Source: Nitrospirota bacterium (GTDB taxonomy: Bacteria > Nitrospirota > Thermodesulfovibrionia > Thermodesulfovibrionales > UBA1546). Taken from it: a stretch of DNA of 64,000 bases. A program made the position numbers and the translations under genes. Below are positions 36,188-45,907 of the stretch, in pieces (position 1 is the first letter of the stretch; the number at the start of each line of letters is the position of its first letter). The notes beneath the pieces were generated by a model. The model was given only the letters and a program-made list of their open reading frames with translations. It had not been told where the DNA came from and searched no databases. The stretch is from contig JACPZK010000031.1 in assembly GCA_016195565.1 (NCBI GenBank), forward strand, positions 124,001 to 188,000, read 5' to 3'.

Positions 36188-37210
36188 TTACTGTTGTTTT
36201 ATAAGTGTGGTTACGGCAGCAAAGGCGTCTTCAACAGAAATGTCAGCTGCATTTCTGTTTTTTTTCAGGATGACATGTTTTGTGCCCCATGGCGCCCAAC
36301 TATCAGGATTGGTTGAACCCCATATTGTCACAACAGGTTTTCCCAAAGCTGCAGCAATGTGCATTGCTCCTCCGTCGCAGCAGACAACAAGACTGCTCAC
36401 GCTCAAGGCGGCAATAAGCTCTCTGATATGAGAGGTTTTGTATGCAGCAGGTTCTGGTTTTAAGGAATTTTTAATAATCTCTGCCTTTTCATCATCTCCG
36501 GGGTGGTATACATTCTTTTCACTGCCGGGCGACCATAGGAGAAGTATAGCAGCAGCGTAATTTGTAGATATAAGATTTGCAAGTTCTACAAATCTCTGAA
36601 CAGGCCATCTGTTCTCAGGACGTCTGCTGCTTATATGAAAGGCGATGACAGGCTTTTCTTTCAGAAAGCCTGATGAGTTCAAGAAATCCTTAACTTTATT
36701 TACCTCTGTGGTTTCAGGAAACATCCTTAATCCAGAAGGCTGACCGTTTATGCCGAGGGGAGTCAACAGATTATAGGTCTTCTGAACCTCATGGAGTATT
36801 CCCCCGGGTTCATACAGAGGCATACTATAGCACTTTGATTTTTCCATGCCTTTTTTTAAGTATCCTATTCTTGTTTTTGCGCCGGTAAGCAGCGTATATC
36901 TTGCGAGCCGTGGAGAATATGCACCGCAGCCTATGGCAATGTCATATCTTTCTTTCCTTATTTTCTGTAAGACCCTCAGATTATTTAACCACACAGAAAA
37001 CTTGTTCTTGTCAGGGGCATGTTTTGCTTTTTCGTATATGTAGAGTTCGTCTATATCCGGATTGTTGATTACAGCGTCCGCATTATAAGTGTTTACCAGA
37101 ATACCTATTTTTGTGTCAGGGTATTTTTCTCTAACAGCATGGATAGACGGAGTTGTGCAGACAAGGTCTCCTATGTTGTCGCGGCGTATAAAAAGGATTT
37201 TTGTTATCAT
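36188..37210 (-). CDS. GT9 heptosyltransferase-family protein
   Basis: 340 residues. The N-terminal half starts KILFIRRDNIGDLVCTTPSI, the hallmark of ADP-heptose:LPS heptosyltransferases. The donor-binding end has VVCCDGGAMHIAAALGKPVVTIWG, including the conserved DGGAMH. It is the last gene of the leftward operon and overlaps the O-antigen ligase gene by 4 bases. It probably adds heptose or a related sugar to the LPS inner core on the cytoplasmic face. WaaC/WaaF/WaaQ identity cannot be decided from motifs alone. Confidence 0.9.
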   Translation of the reverse strand: MITKILFIRRDNIGDLVCTTPSIHAVREKYPDTKIGILVNTYNADAVINNPDIDELYIYEKAKHAPDKNKFSVWLNNLRVLQKIRKERYDIAIGCGAYSPRLARYTLLTGAKTRIGYLKKGMEKSKCYSMPLYEPGGILHEVQKTYNLLTPLGINGQPSGLRMFPETTEVNKVKDFLNSSGFLKEKPVIAFHISSRRPENRWPVQRFVELANLISTNYAAAILLLWSPGSEKNVYHPGDDEKAEIIKNSLKPEPAAYKTSHIRELIAALSVSSLVVCCDGGAMHIAAALGKPVVTIWGSTNPDSWAPWGTKHVILKKNRNAADISVEDAFAAVTTLIKQQ

Positions 37211-38496
37211 GCCTTTTTATCAATGCTTTTTTCTTTTGGAAGTTTGTGCATAACAGCCATTCCTATCCCAAGCAGCATCATAAAAAGCAATTTGCTGTCG
37301 TCACCGTCGAAACTCCCAAAAAAATTATTAACCCAGTAACCTGCCATCATGGTAATCAACGATGCTGAGAAATACTGAGGCATGTCTTCCTTGGCGGTAA
37401 CCCAGTATCGCCAGCAGGCCCAAGCGAATGCGCCTATCATCCATAAAAAAACCACCAGCCCCTGGATGCCAAGCTCAAATGTTACCCCTATAAATGTATT
37501 ATGAACTTGCGGATAGATGAAATGTTTGTTCTGGGCAGTTCTTACCGCTTTCCCGAAGAGGAACCTGCTGTAGCCATGAGGATAGAAGGGGTTTTTCAAT
37601 ATCTCATCTGCTGCGGTCTTCCACATTGCCAGACGGTGTCCGGCGCCCATATCTGCAGAATACCCTTTTTCTATTTCTTCAGGTGACATTTTCGAATACT
37701 CTTCTAATGACGGCATTTTGTTCAAATTGTCCTGATTTCGTATCAACTTGTTTTCTATATATGCAAACCCAGTCAAAAAAATGACGAAAAAAATAACGGA
37801 ACTCAGTAGCCAGCGTCTTTTCCTGAGCAATAAAATGCCGGCTAAAATTGCCTGGACGGTTAATGCGAGATATGCCGCTCTTGTGAAAGTAACATGCAAG
37901 CCTGCAAGGTTTATTGCAAATAATGCGTAAAGAGCTATGCGTTGCGATGCCTTTCTGAAATAGAACATCCCCCAAAATAGAAATGGAATTACCATTGTGT
38001 GGTATAAACCGGCTATTTCTCCGCCGCCGGGGTCTCTCAAGCCTCCGGCGCGGTAAGTTGCCTCAAATAACGAGCCGCCTTTCATATACAGGGCATAGAA
38101 AGAAGCAATGCTGAATACAAGACTTCCAATGAAAAGAACCCGTGTGAGCAGTATCCCGTCACTGTCCTTTTTTACTGCCAAGTAAGAGATATAAAAGAGC
38201 AGGATAGGCGTAAGGAGTTCACCCCTTATCTCCTTTAAGCTTTCACGGAAATCGACAGAGGTCATCAGAGAAGCTGCGGCAGCTATTAAGAATGCCATGA
38301 ACGGCAACTCAAAAGATGTCTTAATCCATCTGAAGTCTTTTGTGAAATAATACCTGAATATGAGCAGCGCCGCAGGAGTGAAAAGCGCAAAAGAGCGGAT
38401 AGTTGCTGTGTGAGCAATGGGAAGGACAAAAATCAGGAGGCTTAAGCAAAATAATATTGCATAGTCAATCTGAAGAACTTTTTTTTGTATATTCAT
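37207..38496 (-). CDS. O-antigen ligase family protein (WaaL-like)
   Basis: 429 residues with about eleven membrane helices and a large periplasmic loop (about 235-330) before the final helices. FTRAAYLALTVQAIL in the central helices and the loop-end HNTFIGVTFELGIQGLVVF match the O-antigen ligase (Wzy_C) family, the histidine being near the conserved ligase position. It lies among heptosyltransferase genes and overlaps both neighbours by 4 bases, the setting expected for the enzyme joining O-antigen to lipid A-core. Confidence 0.85.
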   Translation of the reverse strand: MNIQKKVLQIDYAILFCLSLLIFVLPIAHTATIRSFALFTPAALLIFRYYFTKDFRWIKTSFELPFMAFLIAAAASLMTSVDFRESLKEIRGELLTPILLFYISYLAVKKDSDGILLTRVLFIGSLVFSIASFYALYMKGGSLFEATYRAGGLRDPGGGEIAGLYHTMVIPFLFWGMFYFRKASQRIALYALFAINLAGLHVTFTRAAYLALTVQAILAGILLLRKRRWLLSSVIFFVIFLTGFAYIENKLIRNQDNLNKMPSLEEYSKMSPEEIEKGYSADMGAGHRLAMWKTAADEILKNPFYPHGYSRFLFGKAVRTAQNKHFIYPQVHNTFIGVTFELGIQGLVVFLWMIGAFAWACWRYWVTAKEDMPQYFSASLITMMAGYWVNNFFGSFDGDDSKLLFMMLLGIGMAVMHKLPKEKSIDKKA

Positions 38497-39623
38497 AAAT
38501 TATATTTTTGTGATAGGAGAAATTCTTTTACTCTGTTAAATATGTCCTCTGCCTCAATGGATTCTATGCATCCTCTGGTATTTATTTTACAATAATAAGG
38601 ACTCTTAAAGGTATGAGAACATGGGACACATGGCAAGTCTGATTTTTGTATTATTACAGCACTCTTTCCTGTGGGCCTCTGGTCTTTCATGTCTGAAGGC
38701 CCTGCAATGTTAATAAGAGGGATTGAGAGCGCATCAGCCATGTATGTTATTCCTGTGTCCACACCGATAAAAAGCGACAGCCGCTCAATGAGCGCCGGAA
38801 GTTCTTTCAGATGCAGTTTGCCCAAGGTATTTATAATTCTGTCTTTCTTGCCAACTGCCTGTAAAACCGCGTCTGCAGTCTTTATTTCGTGTTCGGAACC
38901 GACAAGCACGATATCAGCGTCAATATCATCAAGTATCATATTAACGATGCCGGCAATTTTATCTACTCCCAGTTCTTTAAGTTTATTCCCACTGCTGACT
39001 GCAATTCCTATCAGGGGTTTATCAATCTTGCCTATGATTTGTTCAGCTTTTGCATCTGCATTTTTTGATTTGTAGACTTCTTTTGAAATGTCATTGCTTG
39101 AAATTCCAATGGCTTTCAGCATTTGCATATAAGTTTCTATAACCATTCTTCCGCTTGCATGTTTTTCAAGGTGTGTGAAAAATACTGATGCGAGTTTAAA
39201 TGTGAACCCTGAAAAGTCCGGCATTACAGAAAGCCTGATTGGAACAAGACCCCAGAATAGGGCAATTGCAAACGGAATGTTAGGGTTGAGACAGATTCCT
39301 ATATCGTATTTACCTTTTCGTATCAGGCCGGATAATTTAAGTTTCCCCGACAGTCCTTTATAATCTGTTTTTTTTACAGTTATGATTTCGTTAATATTCG
39401 GATTATATTCCAACAATTCTTTTGTAACAGGATTTGCTATCACACTGATATGCGCATCAGGATATTTCTTTCTTGCCTCTCTAAAAACCGGCGTTGAACA
39501 GATTAAATCCCCTATTTTTGCTGTCTGAACCACTAAAATCCGCGAAACAGGATTCTTCTTTCTTGCGGCAATTAATATATATATCAGAGGCGAAAAGATA
39601 TAGGTTAAAATCATATATATCAA
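38493..39623 (-). CDS. GT9 heptosyltransferase-family protein
   Basis: 376 residues. A hydrophobic N-terminus (IYMILTYIFSPLIYILI) precedes the GT9 start RILVVQTAKIGDLICSTPVF. The donor side shows IGVDTGITYMADALSIPLI, with DTG in place of the commoner DSG/DGG. A cysteine-rich tail (CVPC, then YYC and GC) resembles those of the other GT9 genes here and may bind metal. Overlaps both neighbours by 4 bases. Acceptor unknown. Confidence 0.88.
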   Translation of the reverse strand: MIYMILTYIFSPLIYILIAARKKNPVSRILVVQTAKIGDLICSTPVFREARKKYPDAHISVIANPVTKELLEYNPNINEIITVKKTDYKGLSGKLKLSGLIRKGKYDIGICLNPNIPFAIALFWGLVPIRLSVMPDFSGFTFKLASVFFTHLEKHASGRMVIETYMQMLKAIGISSNDISKEVYKSKNADAKAEQIIGKIDKPLIGIAVSSGNKLKELGVDKIAGIVNMILDDIDADIVLVGSEHEIKTADAVLQAVGKKDRIINTLGKLHLKELPALIERLSLFIGVDTGITYMADALSIPLINIAGPSDMKDQRPTGKSAVIIQKSDLPCVPCSHTFKSPYYCKINTRGCIESIEAEDIFNRVKEFLLSQKYNL

Positions 39624-40828
39624 TGCCCTAACACCTCTTCAAAAACCTTTTCAACACCCGAAACATATCTTTCAATAGAAAAGTTTCTGATTATCCGTTC
39701 CTTTGCATTTTCTCCCATCTGTTTTCTCAATGCAGGGTTTTCTATCAGCCCGAGGACTGCGGCGGCAATTGCTCCTGTCTTTCCCACAGGCACAAGAAAC
39801 CCTGTCTCACCATCAATAACAAGTTCATTGCATCCTGTAACATTTGAGGCTATAACGGGTTTTCCCATAAGCATTGCCTCAAGGATAACCCGCGGCAATC
39901 CCTCGCTTTTGGAAGTCAAGACAAAAATATCCAATGCATTTATATGTGAGATTGCATCTGATTGGAAATCAGTAAAGATAATACTGCTGTCAAGATTTCT
40001 TTCTTTTACTTTAGTCATTAGGTTTTCTTTTTCCGGGCCTTTCCCGATAATCATGCATTTAACAGGATGTTCGGTCTTTTTTGTAATGACAGAAAATGCC
40101 TCTATTAAATCTCTGAAACGCTTTCTTTTAATAAGAGAGCCCACAGTTCCTATTAAAATGTCTTTGTCAGCTATCCCCCATGTTTTTCTTATGTCCTGAC
40201 GCGATGCGTTAGGGACTGTTTCAATAGCTATACCATTATAAACTACTGCGCATTTTGATTTATCGACACCCTGCCTGATAAAACTGTTTTTCACCCCCTC
40301 AGAGACGCATATCATTTTTTTAAGCCACTGGTTAACAGCCCTAACTTCAAAGGAGTTAAGCGTGGCCTCAGTCCGGCTGTGCTGTATCGTTGGTATGCCT
40401 GTTATTTTAGCGGCTATAATCCCCTCTAAGTTTGATGACGGCTGATTGTTCATATAAAGCAGGTCTATCCTGAGATTTTTCAAAAGTTCTGAGATTTTTT
40501 CTGCATTCTGTTTAGTTCTGAAGTGATAATCAATGAAGAATACGGAATATCTTTTTAACTGTCCGCTGAAAAAAAATGTCAGTCTTGAAAGTTCTTTGGC
40601 TATCTTAACAAAGACAGGCTGTTTCTCCTGTTCTAAAAGCAGAAATCTTACTCCGAGTTTTTCTGCCTCTGTCCTTATGTCGGAATCGGTTCCTTTCTTG
40701 TAATTGTTGTAGAACAGTAAAGTGAAGCTGTATCTGGTCTTATCAATTCTCTTGAGAAGTTCAAGAAGACTGTTAGTGCCTCCGCCCCATTCTTTGCCTG
40801 TGTCAAGGATAAGAATTTTCTTTTTCAT
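39620..40828 (-). CDS. GT4 family glycosyltransferase
   Basis: 402 residues of GT-B fold. The N-terminus KILILDTGKEWGGGTNSLLE carries the glycine-rich acceptor loop. The donor half has IGTVGSLIKRKRFRDL and the EX7E-type SEGLPRVILEAMLMGKPVIA, then NELVIDGETGFLVPVG. It overlaps the GT9 gene downstream by 4 bases. Such enzymes extend LPS core or O-antigen chains in the cytoplasm. Confidence 0.9.
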   Translation of the reverse strand: MKKKILILDTGKEWGGGTNSLLELLKRIDKTRYSFTLLFYNNYKKGTDSDIRTEAEKLGVRFLLLEQEKQPVFVKIAKELSRLTFFFSGQLKRYSVFFIDYHFRTKQNAEKISELLKNLRIDLLYMNNQPSSNLEGIIAAKITGIPTIQHSRTEATLNSFEVRAVNQWLKKMICVSEGVKNSFIRQGVDKSKCAVVYNGIAIETVPNASRQDIRKTWGIADKDILIGTVGSLIKRKRFRDLIEAFSVITKKTEHPVKCMIIGKGPEKENLMTKVKERNLDSSIIFTDFQSDAISHINALDIFVLTSKSEGLPRVILEAMLMGKPVIASNVTGCNELVIDGETGFLVPVGKTGAIAAAVLGLIENPALRKQMGENAKERIIRNFSIERYVSGVEKVFEEVLGH

Positions 40829-40839
40829 AATAAAATCAA

Positions 40840-41946
40840 TTATTGATGTTTTATTAGTCTGTTATATGTATCTATAATGCGGTTAACTACATTGGCGTAA
40901 GTATAATTAGTGCGGATATGCAGGCAACTTTCCTTGGCTATCGCTTCTCTTTCAGAAGCATTGCTAAGATAATACTTAGCCAATATTACACAATCCTCTA
41001 TGCTTCCATAAACTGCCATGTGCTTGCCTGGTGTTGCAACAGCCTCCATATCCCGCGAGCCGTCTGTAAGCAAAAAAGCGCCTGTTGCAGGCACCTCCAG
41101 CACCCTCATATTCATCCCGCTGCGTTTTTTGCCTTCCCCAAAGCCCCAGTTTGTAATGTTCACTACAATCCTGCTTTTATTATATAACGTTACCAACGCA
41201 GAGCCATCAATATATTTACCTTTAACACATTGTTTTATTCCGGAGTTTAGAAAATTCTTCTTTATCCATTTTCTGCCATAGATAACAATATTGTCAGTAA
41301 CGTCGAGCAGAGCTTCAATAACCTGCTGTCTCTTTGGGGACCAATTGCCGACAAAACATATATCTATCTCCTTGTCTATATTATCCATCGGATAAAACGT
41401 ATCAGGATCGACTGAATGATGGAGCAGACTGATGTTTGAAAACCCCTTTTGTATTCCCATATCAACACATGATGAGTTTATAAAAAAATACCAGTCAAAT
41501 AAATTTATTTCCCCGAGCGCTTCTTCTATACGCTCTTCTTTTTCTATCCACCAGCAAAAAAGGGGAGTATTCCTCCTGATTTCATTTAATACATCGTTCT
41601 GAAAACCGATTCCACGGATAATGAGAACCAGATCAGGATTAAAGTGTTGATATGTTTTTCTCAGATTGGAACTCCTATAATTTTTGTGAGAGAGAGGATG
41701 ATCAGAAAAAACATTTTTATCCTTTGGAAGTATGCGTAAGTTATGAAGTATCTTATTGGCAGGATGTATTATATGACGATCAAACCAATGGTTCGCATCC
41801 GCATAAACCATTTCCGTGGATATCCCTTTACGGCTAAAAGCAGAAGCAAGGTATTGCATGATTGGAGGTTTTGAAGAATAAACTAACAAAACCTTTTTCA
41901 GGGTTTTATGTTGATTTGAATGCTGTTCGTCTAACCCTGCCTTCAT
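40840..41946 (-). CDS. CgeB-like glycosyltransferase
   Basis: 368 residues. The N-terminal half describes a GT-B-like domain with FNPDLVLIIRG and PLFCWWIEKEERI; the second half has SLLHHSVDPDTFYPM, DICFVGNWSPKRQQVI and RVLEVPATGAFLLTDG, which is the arrangement of CgeB/Glyco_trans_1_2 proteins. The glutamate in EVPATG matches the donor-binding glutamate of this group. Gaps to neighbours are 11 bases or a 4-base overlap, so it belongs to the operon. Confidence 0.82.
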   Translation of the reverse strand: MKAGLDEQHSNQHKTLKKVLLVYSSKPPIMQYLASAFSRKGISTEMVYADANHWFDRHIIHPANKILHNLRILPKDKNVFSDHPLSHKNYRSSNLRKTYQHFNPDLVLIIRGIGFQNDVLNEIRRNTPLFCWWIEKEERIEEALGEINLFDWYFFINSSCVDMGIQKGFSNISLLHHSVDPDTFYPMDNIDKEIDICFVGNWSPKRQQVIEALLDVTDNIVIYGRKWIKKNFLNSGIKQCVKGKYIDGSALVTLYNKSRIVVNITNWGFGEGKKRSGMNMRVLEVPATGAFLLTDGSRDMEAVATPGKHMAVYGSIEDCVILAKYYLSNASEREAIAKESCLHIRTNYTYANVVNRIIDTYNRLIKHQ

Positions 41947-42884
41947 TGATTTTTCTCCATTTTTCTGGCAATTATTAAAATGTAATCGCTTCTTTTTAGT
42001 TTCATTACCAGCCAGCCTAAAAAGGCTCTCAACGGCAATTGTATTGTCTTGCGAATACCCTTTAATACAGAATCCTTAGGTTTTTGGGTAGCATGGGGTT
42101 GCGTTTGCTTTTCAGCAGCCTTTATTTGCTTTTTATTCTTTCTAACACCAAATGTAATTCCCAATTTTCTTAGGTTTGTTCCTATTCCTGTCCTATATTG
42201 GTCAAAATCACGGAATCTCATAGATACAATTTCAAAATTATTCTTTTTAAGGAGATGCTGCAAAGAAGTTGGCGAAAAGTAAAATCTGTGTTCCGGATAT
42301 ATTAGCTCCCAGTTTAAGCCCTTATATTGAGCAGTGGGGCTTTCTATGTTGGGGACTTCTATAACAATGTGCCCATTCTTCTTAAGCCATGAATAAATTT
42401 TGCCTAATGCCTGAGAGGGCGAGGAAAGGTGCTCTAAGACATGAAACATCGTTACCATATCAAAAGAATTATCAGGACATTCAAAGCTTTCTAATGTTCC
42501 CTGATGTACATCAAGATTCATGGTTTCTTTTGCATAAGCAGCATAAGCCTTGGTAGGCTCGATGCCATAAATATTGTTTACATATTTTTTTGCATCTTGC
42601 AGAAAAAGTCCTTCTCCACAACCAATATCGATTAAAGATGATTCTTTTTTTAGCATCTTACAGATAAGTTTTACGCGCTGCTTTGCATTTCTTCTTCTTG
42701 ATTTTATTTTTTTTTCGTCAACATGGGGAACTCTTTCATTTTCATAATAGCTTTCCCCGAGCATACTTGATTCATCAAAGACCACGCCGCAGCCCATACA
42801 TTTAAGAAGAGTATCGTTTTCAGAGGACAATAATACTGTTTTCTGACCGCACAATAGGCAATTTCTAAGATTAATATCGTGCAT
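41943..42884 (-). CDS. Class I SAM methyltransferase with N-terminal zinc ribbon
   Basis: 313 residues. Two CxxC pairs (C9/C12 and C29/C32) form a likely zinc ribbon before the methyltransferase domain. Motif I is LIDIGCGEGLFL near residue 86, followed by YGIEPTKAYA and DMVTMFHVLEHL. The C-terminal 60 residues are basic and hydrophobic. This is the layout of sugar C- or O-methyltransferases found in glycan clusters. It overlaps its neighbours by 4 and 14 bases. Confidence 0.87.
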   Translation of the reverse strand: MHDINLRNCLLCGQKTVLLSSENDTLLKCMGCGVVFDESSMLGESYYENERVPHVDEKKIKSRRRNAKQRVKLICKMLKKESSLIDIGCGEGLFLQDAKKYVNNIYGIEPTKAYAAYAKETMNLDVHQGTLESFECPDNSFDMVTMFHVLEHLSSPSQALGKIYSWLKKNGHIVIEVPNIESPTAQYKGLNWELIYPEHRFYFSPTSLQHLLKKNNFEIVSMRFRDFDQYRTGIGTNLRKLGITFGVRKNKKQIKAAEKQTQPHATQKPKDSVLKGIRKTIQLPLRAFLGWLVMKLKRSDYILIIARKMEKNQ

Positions 42885-44007
42885 TACCTGTCTCCGATTT
42901 TAGATAAGAAACAATGGACTCAAATACCTCATCAATACTTATATTTTCCATGCAGGTTTGGTGTTTACATTTTTTGCTTGCACACGGCTCGCATGTCCTT
43001 TCTTTTTGTATGACAATATGCTTTTCCATATCATAATAAGGCCCTGATTTTTTTGGGTCTGCTACTGCAAACAGCGCCACAACCGGTGTCCCGACTGCAA
43101 CTGCAATATGCATGACCCCTGTGTCTCCGGTCACTAAAGCCTTGAATCTTTTAAGCAGTGCCGGAATGTATTTTAGAGGAATCTTCCCTGCTGACACAAT
43201 CGCTTTTTCTCCTATTTCATCTGCAATATTTTTACAATAATTGTATTCCTGCGGGGAACCAGTAATTACTATTTTTAATTCAGAATACGAATTAATAAGC
43301 CTTTTGCCCAATTCGGCAAATCTGTCAGGAAACCACATCCTGCTGAGAGTTGATGCGCCTGCCTGAAAGCCTATGATTGAATCTGTATCTCTGATTCCGC
43401 TATTTTCTAAAAACTCATTGACAGCAGATTCTCCATCTTTTTCTATAGGTAGAACCATTCTCTTATCTGAAATCCTGCAGCCAGCAAGCTCCGCCACTTT
43501 AAGCCGCTGCTCTACACCATGGGTTAAGTCTTCCCATAGCAAAGTCTGATTTATGTTGGACAGCAGGAATCTGTATTCACTCGTACTTGGCACTTTGACG
43601 ATGAATCTTGCCCCTGAAAGATATGCCATTGGAGTTGCCTGAGGTTCGTTGCCGTGAAATATCAATGCGAGGTCAAATTTATGTCTGCGGGATTTCATAA
43701 TGGTCCTGAAAATTTTTTTATATCCGCCATGATAAGGAATTATCTCATCTATGTATGGGTTATTTTCAAAAAGCCCCATGTTTTTAATATTAAAATGAGC
43801 AACTATCCTTGCCTGAGGGTATCTCTCGCGGACAGCTCTTATTGCCGGCGTTGAAAGTAATGTATCTCCTATTGCCGTTGATGAGACAACTAAAATGTTT
43901 TTAACCGCTTCGGGATCAAAATATTTTAAATCCGTTTGCCTTCCATCAAAGAATTTTACGATCTTTAGCAGCAAAAACAGCAGGACATCAATGGGATTGT
44001 TTCTCAT
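42871..44007 (-). CDS. GT9 heptosyltransferase-family protein
   Basis: 378 residues. The GT9 start NILVVSSTAIGDTLLSTPAI is preceded by about 34 residues with a hydrophobic stretch. Donor motifs are IGFQAGASTLSRMWFPDRF and VTGDTGVMHIAVAVGTPVV. The C-terminus holds a cysteine cluster (CEPCASKKCKHQTC), similar to that of WaaF-like proteins. Overlaps the deacetylase by 4 bases and the methyltransferase by 14. Confidence 0.9.
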   Translation of the reverse strand: MRNNPIDVLLFLLLKIVKFFDGRQTDLKYFDPEAVKNILVVSSTAIGDTLLSTPAIRAVRERYPQARIVAHFNIKNMGLFENNPYIDEIIPYHGGYKKIFRTIMKSRRHKFDLALIFHGNEPQATPMAYLSGARFIVKVPSTSEYRFLLSNINQTLLWEDLTHGVEQRLKVAELAGCRISDKRMVLPIEKDGESAVNEFLENSGIRDTDSIIGFQAGASTLSRMWFPDRFAELGKRLINSYSELKIVITGSPQEYNYCKNIADEIGEKAIVSAGKIPLKYIPALLKRFKALVTGDTGVMHIAVAVGTPVVALFAVADPKKSGPYYDMEKHIVIQKERTCEPCASKKCKHQTCMENISIDEVFESIVSYLKSETGNARY

Positions 44008-44813
44008 TTTTTCTTTATCTTGAGGTATAACTTTGAAAGGATTGTGTTTGTATATACTACCATTCTTTTCTTAAACCAGGCAACGCTGTCCTTAACTATT
44101 ATCCTGTTTATTGCAAACGGGTCAGAGCCTGCTTCAACGACCCCGTGATTTGTGGTAAATAGGGCTTTATATCCGGTTTTTTTTGCAACATTTACGGCAA
44201 GGCCATTATATTTGCCGTAAGGCCAGCAGAAGTAGGGGCCTGGACTGCCAAGCTGTTTTTCAATAATCTCCCGTGATTCTTTCAGTTCTTCCATGAGTTC
44301 TTTTTCAGACAGGCTGTTGCATTTAGCATGGCTTTTTGTATGCGAATAAAACTCGATAAGGCCGCTGTTTGACATTTCCTTAATAAGTTCCCAGTTTATC
44401 ACAACCTTATGCGCTTCTCCTTTTTCTATAAGAATTTTTGATTCATTATGAGTGGGTATTAACAGTTTTGAATTTTGAATTTTGAATTTTGAATTTTTTA
44501 AAGACGCATTTTCCACTCTGTTTGTAATTAAGAAAACAGTTGCGTTGATTTTGTATTTTTTGAGTATGGGAAAGGCATACATATAATTATCAAGCCAGCC
44601 GTCGTCAAAGGTGACAACTACAGCTTTCTGAGTTAAGGTCAGTTCTCCGTTTATGTAAGAAATGAGTTCGCCTATCTTTAATGTCCTATAGCCTGCTTTA
44701 TGCAAGTATTCCATTTGCCCTTCAAAGACCTTCGGAGTTATAGTGACCATATCCCCTTTATGGTGGTTGGTGTGATGGTACATTAAAACCGGAATCGGTC
44801 TCATTGAGGACAT
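44004..44813 (-). CDS. Polysaccharide deacetylase (NodB domain) with repeat-derived loop
   Basis: 269 residues. Carbohydrate esterase family 4 motifs are visible: VVTFDDGWLDNY with the catalytic and metal aspartates, the SHTKSH metal-binding histidine motif and FCWPYGKYN. It would deacetylate an N-acetyl sugar in a surface glycan; no signal peptide is clear. Residues 105-117 (KNSKFKIQNSKLL) are encoded by a tandem 7-base repeat and fall in a loop that should be variable, so the enzyme can still be active. Overlaps both neighbours. Confidence 0.87.
   Translation of the reverse strand: MSSMRPIPVLMYHHTNHHKGDMVTITPKVFEGQMEYLHKAGYRTLKIGELISYINGELTLTQKAVVVTFDDGWLDNYMYAFPILKKYKINATVFLITNRVENASLKNSKFKIQNSKLLIPTHNESKILIEKGEAHKVVINWELIKEMSNSGLIEFYSHTKSHAKCNSLSEKELMEELKESREIIEKQLGSPGPYFCWPYGKYNGLAVNVAKKTGYKALFTTNHGVVEAGSDPFAINRIIVKDSVAWFKKRMVVYTNTILSKLYLKIKKK
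44466..44493. repeat. Four tandem copies of TTTTGAA inside the deacetylase gene
   Basis: Four perfect, adjacent 7-base units on the plus strand, flanked by T-rich sequence. They are translated in the deacetylase as the KFKIQNSK segment. Because 7 is not a multiple of 3, gain or loss of one unit would shift the frame. Confidence 0.9.
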
Positions 44814-45907
44814 TGAGTATTCTCCTTTATGAGAGACAGATAAAGGGCATACATCCTTTCACACATCTTTTCCACTGTATAATCCTTTTCCACTATCTTT
44901 CTTCCTTCCATTCCCATTAATCTTGCCGTCTCTTTATCCTTCAACATCTTTATAATTGCCTCTGCAAGCGCATGCGGATTATCCGGTTTTACAAGATAGC
45001 CGTTTATCCCGTTTTTAATCACTTCACCGACGCCGCCCACATCTGCTCCTATCACCGGCTTGCCCATTGCCATTGCCTCTATAAATGATGTTCCGAGCGC
45101 CTCCTGAAGTGTTGGCAGTGCAAAGACATCAATGGATTTCAATATCTCAGGAATGTCCTTTCTCAATCCGAGCATGAAGACTTTTTCGGATAATCCTGAC
45201 GCCTTTATCTTATTTAAAATATTATCCCTTTGCGGGCCATCCCCTGCAAATACAAAAACGGCATCCGGTATTTCTTTAAGGACTGACGGAATGGCATCAA
45301 GGATGATATGATGTCCTTTCTTTTTCCTTAAAATCGCTATTGTGCCTATAAGAGGAATATCTTTTTGCAATCCCAGTTCCTGCCTCAAGCTGTCATTAAC
45401 TCTCTCGGGATTAAATTTATCTGTATCTATGCCTGTCGGTATGGCCGCTACCTTTTCTGGCGCAATGCCGCTACCTATCAAATACTGCTTTACATATTCA
45501 CTTACAGTTACAACTTTATTGGCCAGCAGGTTGTATGTAAACCTTGAGGTTATGGGAAGCGCCAGATGCCTTGTTCTGACTATTACCGGTTTTTTTCTTG
45601 AAAGCCTTCCTGCTATGCCTGCAAGGAGACTGTCCCTTCCGCTGTGAGTGCTTATTATGTCAATATTTTCGCTTTTTATCAGTTTAAGTATATGACTTAT
45701 TGCTAAGATGTCATAACTCTTCTTCATTCTGCATGTTCTCACTTCAATGCCTTCTGCCAATGCGCGTTTATTCAACCTGCTTTCAGGCTGGCACAGAATG
45801 ATTACTCTTGCTCCTCTTTTTTTCAAGCCGATGCACTCCTGAAGCGTCCTGTTTTCCTGCCCTCCCCAGCCTGTTGATGACTCTGTATGAAGTATGCTAA
45901 ATATCAT
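44801..45907 (-). CDS. GT4 family glycosyltransferase
   Basis: 368 residues. The N-terminus SILHTESSTGWGGQENRTLQ has the acceptor-loop glycines; donor motifs are IGTIAILRKKKGHHI, VFAGDGPQRDNI and the EX7E-type QEALGTSFIEAMAMGKPVIG, followed by GGVGEVIKNGINGYLV. The family member resembles LPS core transferases of the GT4 type. Overlaps the deacetylase by 13 bases and the methyltransferase by 11, in the middle of the operon. Confidence 0.9.
   Translation of the reverse strand: MIFSILHTESSTGWGGQENRTLQECIGLKKRGARVIILCQPESRLNKRALAEGIEVRTCRMKKSYDILAISHILKLIKSENIDIISTHSGRDSLLAGIAGRLSRKKPVIVRTRHLALPITSRFTYNLLANKVVTVSEYVKQYLIGSGIAPEKVAAIPTGIDTDKFNPERVNDSLRQELGLQKDIPLIGTIAILRKKKGHHIILDAIPSVLKEIPDAVFVFAGDGPQRDNILNKIKASGLSEKVFMLGLRKDIPEILKSIDVFALPTLQEALGTSFIEAMAMGKPVIGADVGGVGEVIKNGINGYLVKPDNPHALAEAIIKMLKDKETARLMGMEGRKIVEKDYTVEKMCERMYALYLSLIKENTQCPQ

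Noticed and set aside
44466-44493. Tandem repeats considered as a CRISPR-like array
   Set aside because: Units are 7 bases and directly adjacent, without spacers, and are translated within a gene; this is a short tandem repeat.
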